Origin: Halictus rubicundus
Lineage: Eukaryota > Arthropoda > Insecta > Hymenoptera > Halictidae
DNA: 64,000 nucleotides
Reading direction: 5' to 3'
Assembly (NCBI RefSeq): GCF_050948215.1
Contig: NC_135150.1
Coordinates: 17,525,943-17,589,942, forward strand
Part shown: positions 46,248 to 57,770 of the stretch, piece by piece
Layout: each line of letters opens with the position of its first letter
Position numbering within the stretch: the stretch's first letter is position 1
The notes under the pieces: generated by a model
The model's input: the letters and a program-made list of their open reading frames with translations, nothing else
Databases searched by the model: none
Told to the model about the DNA's origin: nothing
Made by a program: the position numbers and the translations under genes

Positions 46248-47159
46248 GAGAATTTTGTGAATTGTGTTAAAATTGGTCACAATGGCGGTAGCGAAATGGA
46301 GGAACAAGGTCTCCGGAGGAGGGTCGCGGAACAGGCGACGATAAATCGCGACTTGTCGTCGTCAACCCGGTTTCGTAGGTGGCGTGTCCTCGTCCCAGTT
46401 TAAAATCGCGCGACACGGCACATATTTGGGTTCCGTCATCGGGCCGAGACAACCGACGCGCGCTCCCTCGGATTTAATTGCACCTGAGCGGTCCCCGGAA
46501 CTGCTGGCGTTGCACATCCTTTCGGAGCGTGCCGTGGCTCACGAACTGCTGACTTCCCCGAACCGCCTTCTCGAGTCCAACCTTTTGCTTCTCAATAATT
46601 AATCCCGCCCGTTGGCCCGCTCTCGATTATCTTCCGGTGCCAACCGGAATCGGATCGATCCCCTGTTACGTAACCGAGAACCAGCAATTCCGAACGAGTC
46701 GCGCCGATGCAGTTTTGCATTACAACTTCCCAACGAAAACCCGATCAGCGGTTTTCGTTACCGTTCGTTACCATTGCATGCTGTCTCCGCTTACAATATC
46801 GCGTCAGTGATGGAGATTTTAGACATGGCCCCCCGAATACGAATGTCATTAATTTTATGTAATTTTGTCCATAAAATTGATTAAATTCTCGGGGAAAGGA
46901 ATATTATAAATTCTAGAATGGGAGTTTAAAGTAGGATTTGGAGTAGTTGTACTGTTCCACAAGAAAGCTCAGTAATCTTTTTTTACATTATAATTGTGAA
47001 ACGAATTTCTTAGGTGACCTAAGTAGAAGTGACTTATTGATTCAAAATTTAAACTGTGATTGCTGGTAGAGAATCCACTAAAAAGTCTTCGGGCGAGGCT
47101 TTTAAAAATTACTAATTTTAATTTTAAGAATTAATCGCCGGTAGGTAATGTGTTATCAT
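46248..47159. other. Unassigned stretch
   Basis: 46260-46860 is CpG-rich with several short overlapping frames; after 46880 it is AT-rich. No gene was recognised. Confidence 0.5.
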
Positions 47160-47360
47160 TAGACTGCGGATTCTAGGCATTCATGACAAAACTGGGTAAC
47201 CAAAATTTAAAGTAGCGGACATATTAAAAAGATTTAAGGATATCAGCGTATTGGTTTCAACTTACTAAAATAATTAAAGGAAGAAATAAATTTTTATTTC
47301 GTTCCTGCGTCTTGCAATCGATGCAAACATTTTCTGTTTTTCATAAAGATCCGCAGTCTA
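47160..47360. mobile_element. TA-bounded MITE, family C, copy C4
   Basis: The left end TAGACTGCGGATTCTAGGCA and right end TTCATAAAGATCCGCAGTCTA-type are inverted, 201 bp apart. The interior is AT-rich. Confidence 0.85.
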
Positions 47361-49630
47361 GTTATCATAAATCACTGAATAATAAAAATGTCTTACCTCA
47401 CTATATGTGCACACGGAATATTTTGTTAGTTTTCATGCACGCAAAAATTCTCTTAGACACCGCAAAAAAAAAATCTTTCGGAACCGTCTGCTCACAATCG
47501 TAATTATTTCATCAGCCTGTAAGTCGCACTAATACCCCTCGCAACAGCATAGATACTTTTTCCAGCACCCTAGTTATCACACGATTATCTTTGTTGGAAT
47601 AGCTTACAAGCAGCGTCCAAGCATTTGCGGGAAAAGAAAAACGCCCGAACGTTTCTGAATAAACAGCGTTTTCTTCGCGGCGGCAATTACCTTTTTCCCT
47701 CAATTTTCCCAACCGCGTGTCCGACTTACCGTCCCGTTTATTACCGTCGGCAAAAACGAAGTGAAAGACTGCTCACCGGCGGGAATTAAGCATCGCGAGC
47801 CACGCGACTTCACTGGGAACGTGCAGCACTGTTGTGTGCTCGATGCAGCGTGCGCCGATTAAAAATGCAGTTACTCTCTCTTTTTTTTTTTATAAACTCT
47901 ATCGATAGAATTTGCAAGAAATAGCAATTTCTAGCATCCGAATGTATAAATTTTGATCAGACCTTCGTCGTATTGCTCAAATCAATGTCTCCAGATGCAT
48001 TTACCTAAAGGTGCAGTCTGCACAGTTCGTGGAGCAGGAAAAAGTCCAAAATTGTTTCTCTGATGGATAAAATGTCCAACATTTTATGTGACATAAAATA
48101 TTTCAACCAAATTTTCACTCTCTTATTTACAGTTATCGTTCTACACCTACAATCCTTAACAAGTTGACGGTCACGTCACCCATACGTGATGAAAATGTCA
48201 GGTCATTTTGGGACACCGTTTATCGTCTTGCCTGTATATCAAATGATTCTTTTCTCCCAACTCTGTTAATTGCGAAAAATTGTTTCGAAGAAACCGCGTC
48301 TAAATCAAAGTTCACAGCCGACACGTGTCTCTGCCGGGCGCGCTACCGTTTCACGAGTGGTATGGTTTAAGATACGCCTCGAATTTTCGTGCGGAGACTC
48401 CGGGGTTATAATCGCCGTCGATTAAAGTGAGAGAAATCGATTTTTGCGAAGTTGATAAACCGGGCCGCCCGTTAATTACACGGCCGGCTTACGTGGAAAC
48501 GCGGGGCGTGATCGTTCGTGTCACGTGCTGTAGCGTTGACGTCTTCGAAAAGTAATCGGGGAGAGGCGGCCGCCGCGGCGTAACGATCGGCCGCGAAGGA
48601 ATTTACGAGCGGACAGGATAATAACTTCGTCCTGGTTACGGTGAACGACGACAAAGGATCGTCGCCGGAGTATCGATAATCGACCGGGGGCCCCCTTCTC
48701 GCTGACAGTGGCAAGAGGAGGAGGAGGAGGAAGAGGAGAGGGAGAGAGAGAGAGAGGGAGAGAGAGGGAGAGAGAGGCACGGGCGCAAAAAAATGAATGC
48801 TCCTCGGGGCCTCTCGATCCCGATCCAGGCCCCGTGAAATCGGGCCGGACAATTTTCGCGTCACACATTTCTGTCTGGCGCGTCCGCGAAATTAACGACG
48901 GCCCCGGCCGGTTGTGCCCCCTCCCTCTCCCGCCCCTCTGCATCCATTTTTTCGCGTTTCTCTCGCCCGTTTTTTCCAGCCCCGCGGGCTCGTCCACGGG
49001 CTGATCTTGTTGTCAGCCGCGCGAAGAGTAATGCTCGTCTCCGCCGTCAAAAACCAAGCCCCCCCTGCCCCGCTCCCCTCCCCTATCCCGCTACCATTCG
49101 CGCGAACATTGAAAAGCGAGACAAAAGCAGCCATTCGTCGGCCCACCCGTTTTCAAAAATACGGCTTCCCCCGCGGCCCGACTACTTCAAGCCGCTCCTC
49201 GCGTCGCCCTCGTTTCTCCGGCACTGAAAGCCATAGTGATAAATAAATGTCGCTCCTCCGGGATACAGTCCGGGAGACAGCCGCTGAAAAATCGGCTGCA
49301 ACCTGCTGTTTAACGAGAATAATTCTGCCGGGATGTTGTAGGCGTTAATGGGAAAGGATTCCTCGCCGCGTTGGGACTCTTCGGGGCCGTGGCGGACACC
49401 TGGCTGCCTTAACCCCTTGCCGTGTGATTTTCTTTGAGACTACAATGATCGTACTCTTTCTTCTTCACGTGTTTACTGCCGCGTGAATTTTATGTTAAGC
49501 CTCGCGTCATTCGTGTGAACGATTAAAGTTCGTTGTAATTATTATTAGTGGATCTTTATGCAAAATTAAGACTGCGTCAAGAGACCGGAACTAATAGTTT
49601 TAACAAGCTGTGAACAATAGATCGGCATTC
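47361..49630. other. Unassigned stretch with two lone MITE ends
   Basis: 48290-49420 is CpG-rich. AG/GGA tracts at 48717-48776 explain the Arg-Glu/Ser-Leu frames on both strands. TTAACCCCTTGCCGTGTGAT at about 49410 looks like a lone TTAA-MITE end, and GTGGATCTTTATGCAAAATT at 49550 a lone family C end. No exon is recognised. Confidence 0.5.
48156..48200. mobile_element. Lone left end of family B1 MITE
   Basis: TTAACAAGTTGACGGTCACG and then TCACCCATACG matches the left end of B1a with several changes. No right end follows. Confidence 0.55.
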
Positions 49631-49831
49631 TTAACATTAAACCTACCAAGCACGAAACATATAAAAGCGAAACGTCTTATAGGAGGGAGAAGATTGAATT
49701 TGTTTAAATTTTGTACGATTTTCATTATAACATGTGCTTAAATACAATTCAGCAATTTCCTATGATAACTTTTTATAATTTTTTATAATTGTGAAATACA
49801 GAACCGGTCATTTTGACCGTGGTAGTGTTAA
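49631..49831. mobile_element. TTAA-bounded MITE, family B4, copy B4b
   Basis: The left end TTAACATTAAACCTACCAAG and right end TTTTGACCGTGGTAGTGTTAA-type are bounded by TTAA, 201 bp apart. The CCGGTCATTTTGACCG palindrome sits next to the right end, as it does in B4a in the opposite orientation. Confidence 0.85.
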
Positions 49832-50219
49832 ATCATTTCGACCTTTCTGTTTTACGTTGCACCTAATCCTTTTTTCAGCTTGTTCATTTCGGAACGAATA
49901 CATTGATTTTTAGTGCCACGAATTTCGTGACAATCGATTTTAGCAAATTAATAGCGCCAGTAACCTGTTAACGTGTTAGTAATTTCGAAAAAGTAAAAGG
50001 AACATTTATATTTCTTGTTATGTTTAAATAATCGTCACAGGAAAATAGGATCTTATTTCTGCCTAAAGGAAAGGTATAATATTTAGTAGATTCTGTTTGA
50101 AATTTTCAACAAAAGTCTGACTCGTTACAAAATTGGATAAAATCCAATTAAGTTAATTCCTTTTTCAATACCCTCACATTTGGCAAACTATAATCAAATT
50201 TCCCAGACTATCACCGCAT
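49832..50219. other. Unassigned AT-rich stretch
   Basis: AT-rich. No ORF over 60 codons and no recognised repeat. Confidence 0.5.
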
Positions 50220-50360
50220 TATAGTGTTACTCGATTCATGTCCAAAACACGGGTCTAGCCAGTGACAAATATCGGTCAGGAGATACTATTCTTTCAGTGG
50301 GGATAGTTCTGGGACTTTTATCGACTAGGCATTTGGGACATATATGGAGTAAACATTGTA
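50220..50360 (-). mobile_element. Pogo-like MITE, degenerate copy A5
   Basis: Starts TATAGTGTTACTCGATTCAT and runs into AACACGGGTCTAGCCAGTGA, AGTGGGGATAGTTCTGGGAC and TTGGGACATATATGGAGTAA. These correspond to the reverse-oriented family with a deletion of about 40 bp in the middle. The most diverged copy seen. Confidence 0.7.
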
Positions 50361-52382
50361 CATTTCTGAGTCATCGAGGCAGTTTAAAAGTAATTTGGCC
50401 ACATCAACGACTAAATTGACGAATTCTTAAACACCTGGCAGCCCGGAGTCACCGTCAGTTTGATACATAATAAGTGGAATCATACATATATGACAGTACT
50501 CCTGCACGCGGAGAATAACATATCCAGCACATTTCCACTGTCAGCAGTTCAGACGAATATCGATTTATAACGAACACATAAATTCCAGCGTTTACTATTT
50601 GATATTCAATATTCATCGATGAAAACCATTCTTGAATTGGTCTAAATTCGTTTCGCCGGTTCCTCGATTCGCTGCAGGGTAGCAGCTATTATTTCACGAT
50701 TCAATATAATAAAAATCACCCGGTACGACTAGACACGGCTTTGCTATTTTTATGAGAGACTACAAACTTGTTCATACTCGTTTGTTCTGGCAATAAACGT
50801 AGGCAAGCGACGGCGGAATTTTTACAGAATCGTGTCGGGATTCGGTATAATGAAAATTATACAACGCCCCGAATAAAAGCAGCCGTGGAAAATGAACAGT
50901 TTCGTGAAAATGACAACGCGAATTAGAAACAGGAACGTAATTGCATTTGTTTCCTTTAACGAGGAACATTTCACATTGTTTAAAATGCAAAATTTTAAAA
51001 GATACGCGTTGGTCTGGGTTATCGAATTGATTAGTTGAAATAATTTACAAAAATATAATCCACGATGTAAGAGGACCATTTAACGTTACAAGATTCACAT
51101 GTGTCCGGGATTAAATATGAGAAGAGATACTGACGTCATTTTATCACGTCTCACTGTGATAAAAATGAATTCTGAACACAGTCTCGATATTGTATACGCT
51201 AAAAATTCGTTGCTCTCGGGGATCGGTGGCGGTAAACGAGCTGAAAAATTTGTTACAGCGCACAATAGACAACAAATAGATAACGACCGCGTTGAATTTC
51301 CGGTGGCGCAATAATTAATAGATTTCTCGCGGAGTCCCGCAGAGCCGCGGGGTGTCGCGAATTTTTTCCGGATCGTTCCCCGTTGCAAAGCGGCCCTGTA
51401 GCAAAAGAGGTGGCCCAGATTTGCATTAAAAGGCCGGTCGTTTCGAACGCTTCAATTGTTGCCGTTTCGCGCGCGCATTGTGTTTCCCTCGCGCGACCCG
51501 GCTCGCTCGTAATTATCGTGCCGCCGCGCCGCGCCGGCTGAAACATTTTAAAGAGGAAATTGTTAAATTACATAGACCGTCAGCGAGTGTACGTTTAACC
51601 CAGTTTCGACGGTGCTGCTACCTACCCCCTTTGACGGGGGTGCCGAGTGACCGTTTCTCGCCCTCCTCCTCCCCCTCCCTTGCCCTTCTCGTCGGTCGAT
51701 GTTTACCGTCGGAAAATATAAAATATAGAGGCCGCGGGTGCGAGCGTGTTCGAAAAACCCTCCGCTCCATTTCCGCGAGGCTGTTGGACACCGCGAACGG
51801 AAAACCGTCACGCGGAATTGTTAGCCGGCGCCCTGTAATATTCTCCCCCCTAGTAAATTATAGTCCGTTCCGGCCGACGCGGACGCCGACGCCGACGCCA
51901 ACTACGACGCCGACGAGCGACGGCCGCGCGTTGTTCCGGCGATCTCGCGCGAGTATGCATACAATCTTAAATGCTTTAAGATGGAAATTAAGCGAAGATT
52001 GCGCGCATTGTGTAAAGCCACCGGAGAGCTCTTGAATACATAATAGAGCAGTGTCAACACCTGTTTCTGATTACTTCGCGAGCTGCGCTGCCGCGCGTCG
52101 CATCGGCTCGACGCCGCCGCACCATACTCGCTCCCGCTGGATCGAATTTTCGCTCCTCCTGCTCGAAAAATCCCGCGACCTTCTCTCACCGGCTAATCCA
52201 TTAACTCCCTCGCGATGAAATAAGGATTTCTACGCGCATATTTATTTGCAAGCGTGTACCACCGCTGCTGCACGAAGGGGTCGATACTCTTTGTGTAACT
52301 GCCACACGAAAACCGTAAATAAAATAACTCCATTAGTTTATTGAACTGGAACTATTGCAATATAATGTTAGACACAGTAGAA
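50361..52382. other. Unassigned stretch
   Basis: AT-rich to about 51240, CpG-rich to 52200. (GACGCC)n-like repeats at 51878-51915. The 185-codon frame 51478-52035 overlaps open minus-strand frames and has no recognised domain. Confidence 0.5.
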
Positions 52383-52944
52383 CGTTTAAACACGTTTTGT
52401 AAATTAAATTTGTATAAATTATCTGAATATCAAGAAGTGTGCTGAGGTGACAATAAGGGTTCTACTTCAAGATGTTGCACAGTAGAAAAGACCACACATG
52501 ATTTTCAACTCATTTTCTAAATTATATTTGTATAATTTCTCTGAATATCAAGAAGTGTGCTGAGATGATAATAAGGGTTCTACTTCAAGATGTTGCACAG
52601 TAGAAAAGACCACACATGATTTTCAACTCATTTTCTAAATTATATTTGTATAATTTCTCTGAATATCAAGAAGTGTGCTGAGATGATAATAATGGTTCTA
52701 CTTCAAGATGTTGCACAGTAGAAAAGATCACACATGATTTTCAACTCATTTTTTAAATTAAGTTTATATAAATTCTCCAAATATCAAGAAGTGTACTGAG
52801 ATGATAATATGGGTTGTAATTCAAGATGGTGCACAGTAGAAAAGCCCACTCATGGTTTTAAACTCATTTTTTAAATTAAATTTTTATAAATTCTCTAAAT
52901 ATCAAGAAGTGTGCTAAAATGATAATAAGGATTGTACTTCAAGA
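52383..52944. repeat. 118-bp tandem satellite-like array, 4.8 copies
   Basis: The phrase GAATATCAAGAAGTGTGCTG or a variant recurs at 52425, 52543, 52661, 52779 and 52897, an exact 118-bp step each time. Units 2 and 3 are nearly identical. Units 1, 4 and 5 are more diverged, including AAATATCAAG in units 4 and 5. Each unit is about two-thirds AT and includes GTTGCACAGTAGAAAAGA and CATGATTTTCAACTCA. There is no ORF. Confidence 0.97.
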
Positions 52945-53049
52945 TTATATTCTTCTGAGTTTAGAATATCCTACTCAGGGTAGGTATAATATGTCGCACT
53001 TTCGATGTGTGTAATAAAAATTATATTCGCCAGGTATGGCCATCATTTT

Positions 53050-53227
53050 TAGACTGCGGATCTTTATGTAAAATAAAAATTGTCTGTGTCAATTTCAAGA
53101 AAGAGGAGTTACATAAACATTGATTTCTTCTATGAATAATTTCAATAGGTTAAATTAATCAGATGAGTCTTCTATTTTGTGGTCCACTTACTCATATTTG
53201 CCATAAACGCATAAAGTCCGCAGTCGA
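53050..53227. mobile_element. TA-bounded MITE, family C, copy C5
   Basis: The left end TAGACTGCGGATCTTTATGT and right end ACGCATAAAGTCCGCAGTCGA-type are inverted, 178 bp apart. AAATAAAAATTGTCTGTGTC follows the left end, as in C2. It ends 8 bp before the next element's target duplication. Confidence 0.85.
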
Positions 53228-53234
53228 ATCATTA

Positions 53235-53482
53235 CTATACGTCAGGCCTGGGCAACTTCTTCCCCGCCGTCGCTTCACGACCCCCACCACCGGTGTACAG
53301 ATCCCCCCACCACCGGCGTACAGGTTCCCCCACCACAGGCTTCTCCATGTTACCCTACCGTGCTTTAAATTCCTAGCCCCCGCCCCCTTCTCCCACACTC
53401 CGTAAAAGGTGGGGGGTCTCAGGAGTGGGGAGAAGACTCGCCGTGGCTCGCGAGCCACCAGTTGCCCGGGCCTGTTATACAT
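53235..53482. mobile_element. hAT-type MITE, GC-rich, with decayed target duplication
   Basis: The element occupies 53243-53474: left CAGGCCTGGGCAACTTCTTC; right, reverse complemented, CAGGCCCGGGCAACTGGTGG. The first 15 bases agree at 14. CAGGSCNGGGCAACT is a frequent hAT terminus. Flanking 8-mers CTATACGT and TTATACAT agree at 6 of 8, and both differences are C/T or G/A transitions. The 232-bp interior is rich in C-runs (CCCCCACCACCGG) and non-coding. Confidence 0.88.
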
Positions 53483-54454
53483 AATTGTATTCAGATTGTT
53501 ATGTTGGCATTTTTGGTCTCAAACTAAAATGATCATGAATTATCTAACTTCGACAGTTTCCAAACAAATGATATTTAATACCTCGAACAACTTCTGGATT
53601 AATGAACATCGGTGTACAAAATTGGACCACGGAATATAATATTTCGAGCATAGAATTTAATCGCAAGAGCCACGGCTAACCCGTTAGATGAGGAAACCCG
53701 TACGTCATTGCGATCGCAGACTGTATCGCGAGATTTCCAGCTTCCCTGGATCCAAAGCGATCCACGTTTACGACCGCAAGCGTGTCTGGGATATCTCGAT
53801 CCCTGGGTCCTCCGAGGGATCCGGAAGGGTCGTCGCGGTGCTCGCGAGGATCGTTTCCGCGAAGAAAAATAGGGGCGTCGTGAGAAAGCAATTTGAATGA
53901 ATTAGTCGAGCGCGGAGGACCGCGAAGGAATTTCCTACGGCGGGTCCCGGAATCGAGTTACGCCTGTCACGTGAAATAATAACCGACCTCCTCGATTACC
54001 GACCGAAGATATATCGCCGAAGGAATCCATTACGATCGCAAAAGAAAAAAACAAGAACGCGACCGATGGTTTCCCGTTCGAATTCGATCGAACCCCGCTA
54101 TCGATTTCATTTAATTAAGGGAGACATTCTTCCGCGGACGGGGCGAAAGTTTTCATGAATTCTTTCGGACTTATGGTATGTCCAAGGCTATCGCTTTTCC
54201 TTGTAATTGTTGCTTTTTTCGTCGTACATAACGTATGCAATGTGTGCTGTCTTGATTCACGCTTTTCGATCATGTCACCTGGTGCAGATAAAATCTCGGG
54301 AACTACGTGACAGATTGCTATGAAATTTTTACAGGTTACTAAACATTCTATTGACTCTCTTCGGGATTAAAATTATATTCCGATGTTGATGTTTTATATA
54401 CCTGTCCCTTTCGATACTGAGTGCATGCTGACAAAACTCGACCGAGTTAAATAA
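53483..54454. other. Unassigned stretch
   Basis: 53640-54170 is CpG-rich with overlapping 70-codon frames on both strands (53676-53891 minus, 53688-53900 plus). No domain is recognised. Confidence 0.5.
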
Positions 54455-54632
54455 TACAGTGGTTTCTCGATTTATGTCAACAACACGGGTCTTGCCAGTG
54501 TCATGGATCGTCCAGAAGACATACCCGTGCCGTGTTATGTTCACACTCACGTGATATACTCCGCGGTAGTGGGGATAATTCCGCGACGTTTATCATCCAG
54601 GCCTTGGCGACATATATAGAGAATTCACTGTA
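54455..54632 (-). mobile_element. Pogo-like MITE, copy A6
   Basis: A reverse-oriented simple copy of 178 bp, from TACAGTGGTTTCTCGATTTA through CAACACGGGTCTTGCCAGTG and GCGGTAGTGGGGATAATTCC to ATATAGAGAATTCACTGTA. Confidence 0.93.
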
Positions 54633-55597
54633 TTGTACAACTTTGTCAATTAGTGATTTTAAGTAATTAAAAAATACAAAAATGGCGTTCAACCGGGGCT
54701 TAACATTCGGTATAAAAATCTCAATTTTTTATCAATTACACCATAAACGAAAAGATTCAATTTCGATTGTTCCTGATTCTATTTCTTTCAGGTTACTGAA
54801 GTTCCGTAGTACTTTAAGCGATTCTATTGGCGAACAGTCGATATCCAGCATGGCGAACGGACCTCCCTCTTTTTCCATGGCTTTTTCCACGGCATATCCA
54901 AAAAACCAGAAGTAATGGTCGTGTTAGGTTCGTCCCCAGCGCGACAGATGCAGCGGCATCAAGCGTCGCCGGATGGTTAATTAACTATTGACGAGAGAAG
55001 ACGTTCGACGAACTTTTCCGAATTAAATTCCTGGCGTCGCTCTTAATCAAGCCCCTCCCAACCGGCTTCCATCCGCGGCTCACTAAAATATCGCTTAACG
55101 AGCGTAATTTACCTTTTTACATCCTCCTTCGCTGCTTCTCGGCGAAGCATTGCCGACGAGGGGAGGCTCGAGCGAGATTTCGAGAGGGTTGCGGCCTCCA
55201 GCCAGCGAGCCGGCCTCTTCTTATTGACTTCGAAGCATGATTAGCTGGAATTCTTGAACAGCGCCGCCCGCGTACCTCGGATCGCAATTATAATTAGACG
55301 ACGGAAGGCGAATGAAGTAGAAGAATTCTGGAGCGCCGTGAACTCTTCGCCTTCTCGCCGTGAACTCGAGGGTTAGTCGACTTTTCGAAGATCGCGATAA
55401 GATCTTCACCAATCGATAAAATCCATAAACTACTAGCGTTATTAATAATTCTTACATGATTACATTTTTCTGCATTTAATCAATTGCCAAACATTCAAGT
55501 GGGGTAAGGGACCGAATTAATGAAAATTTGAAGCCTACTGCAGCCCGTTGACGAATGATCAAAGCTCGAAGCTTAAAGTACCTTCGAAGTCAAAAAG
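54633..55597. other. Unassigned stretch
   Basis: 54900-55430 is CpG-rich. A 77-codon frame at 54682-54915 has no recognised domain. No RNA gene was recognised. Confidence 0.5.
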
Positions 55598-56049
55598 AAC
55601 AGTGATTTCTCTCTACATGTCCCCAAGGCCTGGATGATAAACGTCGCGGAATTATACCCCCCACCGCGGGGTATACCCCGTGAGGGTCTCGAAGCTCGAG
55701 AGGCCTCGGACGCTGCGAAGTGTAAACATAACACGACGCTGACAAGACCCGTGTTGTTGACGGTACATCTCCATAAACATCGCAAATTTTCTTTGTTGTC
55801 GCCGTTGCATTAAATCCCGCATGAAAATGAAAAAGAATGCAATGACGATCCTGGGAAGGTACGGACGCCGCCATTTTATTACAGGGTTGTAAAAAGAAAT
55901 TATACTTTTTAGAATATTCGGAACACAGGCTGCTTTACCGAAAACTGTGAAAGAATACGTGTTTCCTTTTCAACGATAAAGGCAAAACGAATTCATTGCA
56001 AATAATCGATTACTTATGGGTACCCCTAATATATCGAGAATTCACTGTA
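55598..56049 (+). mobile_element. Pogo-like MITE, copy A7, split by a mariner insertion
   Basis: The left part (AACAGTGATTTCTCTCTACA to CCGTGTTGTTGAC, ending 55761) and right part (TATCGAGAATTCACTGTA, ending 56049) together form one ordinary copy. The mariner fragment E4 lies between them. Three bases (ATA) expected after GTTGAC are missing on the left side, and two extra G bases are present. Confidence 0.9.
55764..56029 (-). mobile_element. Mariner element, copy E4, 5' end only, nested in A7
   Basis: The minus strand starts at the intact inverted repeat TTAGGGGTACCCATAAGTAA (56029) and runs through the leader, ATGGCGGCGTCCGTACCTTC, FHFHAGFNAT and KICDVYGDV. It stops after about 60 codons. 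The 3' three-quarters and the other inverted repeat are gone. TA is present at 56030-56031, but the matching TA is missing on the truncated side, so the loss occurred after insertion or during it. Confidence 0.92.
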
Positions 56050-57099
56050 TATCACGACCATCGAACTGGAAAGGGTTATAACCTCAAGGTGCGCAAAGAT
56101 ACCGGACGAACCCAGTGGCATTTTCACGGTCGTTGGAGGTCTAGGATGTTTCTTTGCGGGTTCAGACGCAGATGTCGGCGCGGTGTGTGCTGCAAGTGAA
56201 AGGTTACGTTCTGTGCAAGGTGGATAGCGGAATGGTTCCATTGTCCCATGATCTTCGGAGGCTGCACGGGCCAGAGGTACCTCGAGGAACGAGGGCCGGA
56301 TAACGAGGAACGGTTAATCGAGAGAAAAAGCCGTTCGACACTCGCCGGCTGGTTCGCGGCGACCTCGGCCCCGGAATAACGTGGGCGTAATAATATGCGT
56401 TCATTTGAGAGGTGAAACGCGTTTGGCCGCGGATGAAAGGAAGCCGAACACGGCGGAGGCGCAGACGACGAGGGGTCGGGGATCCTGCGATCATGCGAAC
56501 GGAATAATTGCGCGGCGGGAATTCGCGTGCACGAAGGACAGGGTGACGGTAATTGTTGCCGGCGACTAATTAATTAATAGCTACCTGCTGGGCTGATTAA
56601 ACGAACGGAACCGTGGGAACAGAAGTTTCGGAAAAGCCGGAGAGGGCCGCGGGCGGGCCACGGTTCGAGAACGACTCCGCCACGGAAATGCCACTTTTCC
56701 GCGGAGCTCTGAACTTTAAACTGTACTTTTCCTTCGCTCCCCGTTCCGATCCAGTAATATGAGTTTCATTTTATTGCCACTTCCCGCGACCCAGATTCCT
56801 TTCATGGCCGATTCGTCTATCAATCGGCCAGCAATTGGCAGACCCGTAGCGCACGACTCGGTGAAACTATGGGATCGTATAGGAAGAAGTTATTACGCCT
56901 CGGCGATCCCAGGAATTTTTACACCTCGGACTTTCGCCGTTCCGAAACCTCCCTCTCGCGTTTCTGCGAGAGATTAAGATTTTGTTCAATAATTCGGGGC
57001 CGTTGGTGTTAAACCCTTTCGAGCTTTCTTTGGACAAGCGAGAACGAAATTAAAGAAAATTGAGATGCGTGTGCCATATTAACCCTCGGATGACGGAAC
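56050..57099. other. Unassigned CpG-rich stretch
   Basis: No recognised domain in the short frames (56204-56494 minus, 56381-56569 plus, 56759-56977 plus). TTAACCCTCGGATGACGG at 57079 could be a lone TTAA-MITE end. Confidence 0.5.
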
Positions 57100-57590
57100 T
57101 ATAGTGATTTCTCTATATATGTCGCCAAGGCCTCGATGATAAATGTCGCGGAATTATCCCCACTACCGCGGGGATATAGCCAGTGAGGGGCCACGGAGCA
57201 CGAGAGGCCTCGGACGCTGTCGAGTGTAAACATAATACAGTGATTTCTCTATATATGTCGCCAAGGCTTGGATGATAAATGTCGCGGAATTATCCCCACT
57301 ACTGCGGGGTATAGCCAGTGAGGGGCCACGGAGCTCGAGAGGCCTCGGACGCTGAGGAGTGTAAACATAATACAGTGATTTCTCTATATATGTCGCCAAG
57401 GCTTGGATGATAAATGTCGCGGAATTATCCCCACTACCGCGGGGTATAATCAATGAGGGGCAGCGGAGCTTGAGAGGCCTCGGACGCCGGGGAGTGTACC
57501 ATAAACAAAACATGGCTGGAGTATGTCTCCTGGACGATACAAGACGCTGTCAAGTCCTGTGTTGTTGACATATATCGAGAATTCACTGTA
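57100..57590 (+). mobile_element. Pogo-like MITE, copy A8: triple head-half array
   Basis: Three head halves follow one another at 57100, 57236 and 57373 (period 136-137 bp). Each starts TA(C/T)AGTGATTTCTCTATAT, carries GTCGCGGAATTATCCCCACT, and ends (G)AGTGTAAACATAATA. Only the third continues into the right half (GTATGTCTCCTGGACGATAC to GAGAATTCACTGTA). The array is thus three left termini and one right terminus in direct tandem. It is non-coding; the 116-codon minus-strand frame across it merely translates the repeats. Confidence 0.95.
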
Positions 57591-57770
57591 TTTCACAACT
57601 GCTGACGATGATTAAGATGCAAAGCTTTATTTTTCAATATTTTTAAATATATTTTTGAGGATACATCTCGCAGACCCATTAGGCTGTCTGTTGTGTCTAA
57701 TGTAATAGCTGTTCATTTAATTTAAAAGTCAAGATAGCTCAGGCTCCGCTGTCGAAAGGTTAATTACATC
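57591..57770. other. AT-rich spacer
   Basis: Nothing recognised. Confidence 0.5.

Noticed and set aside
57163..57513. 116-codon minus ORF with internal peptide repeats
   Set aside because: It is the translation of the triple MITE head array, not a repeat protein.
14781..57590. CRISPR-like array at the repeated MITE loci
   Set aside because: Repeats are 130-330 bp transposon copies with inverted ends, not short repeats with unique spacers; the genome is eukaryotic.
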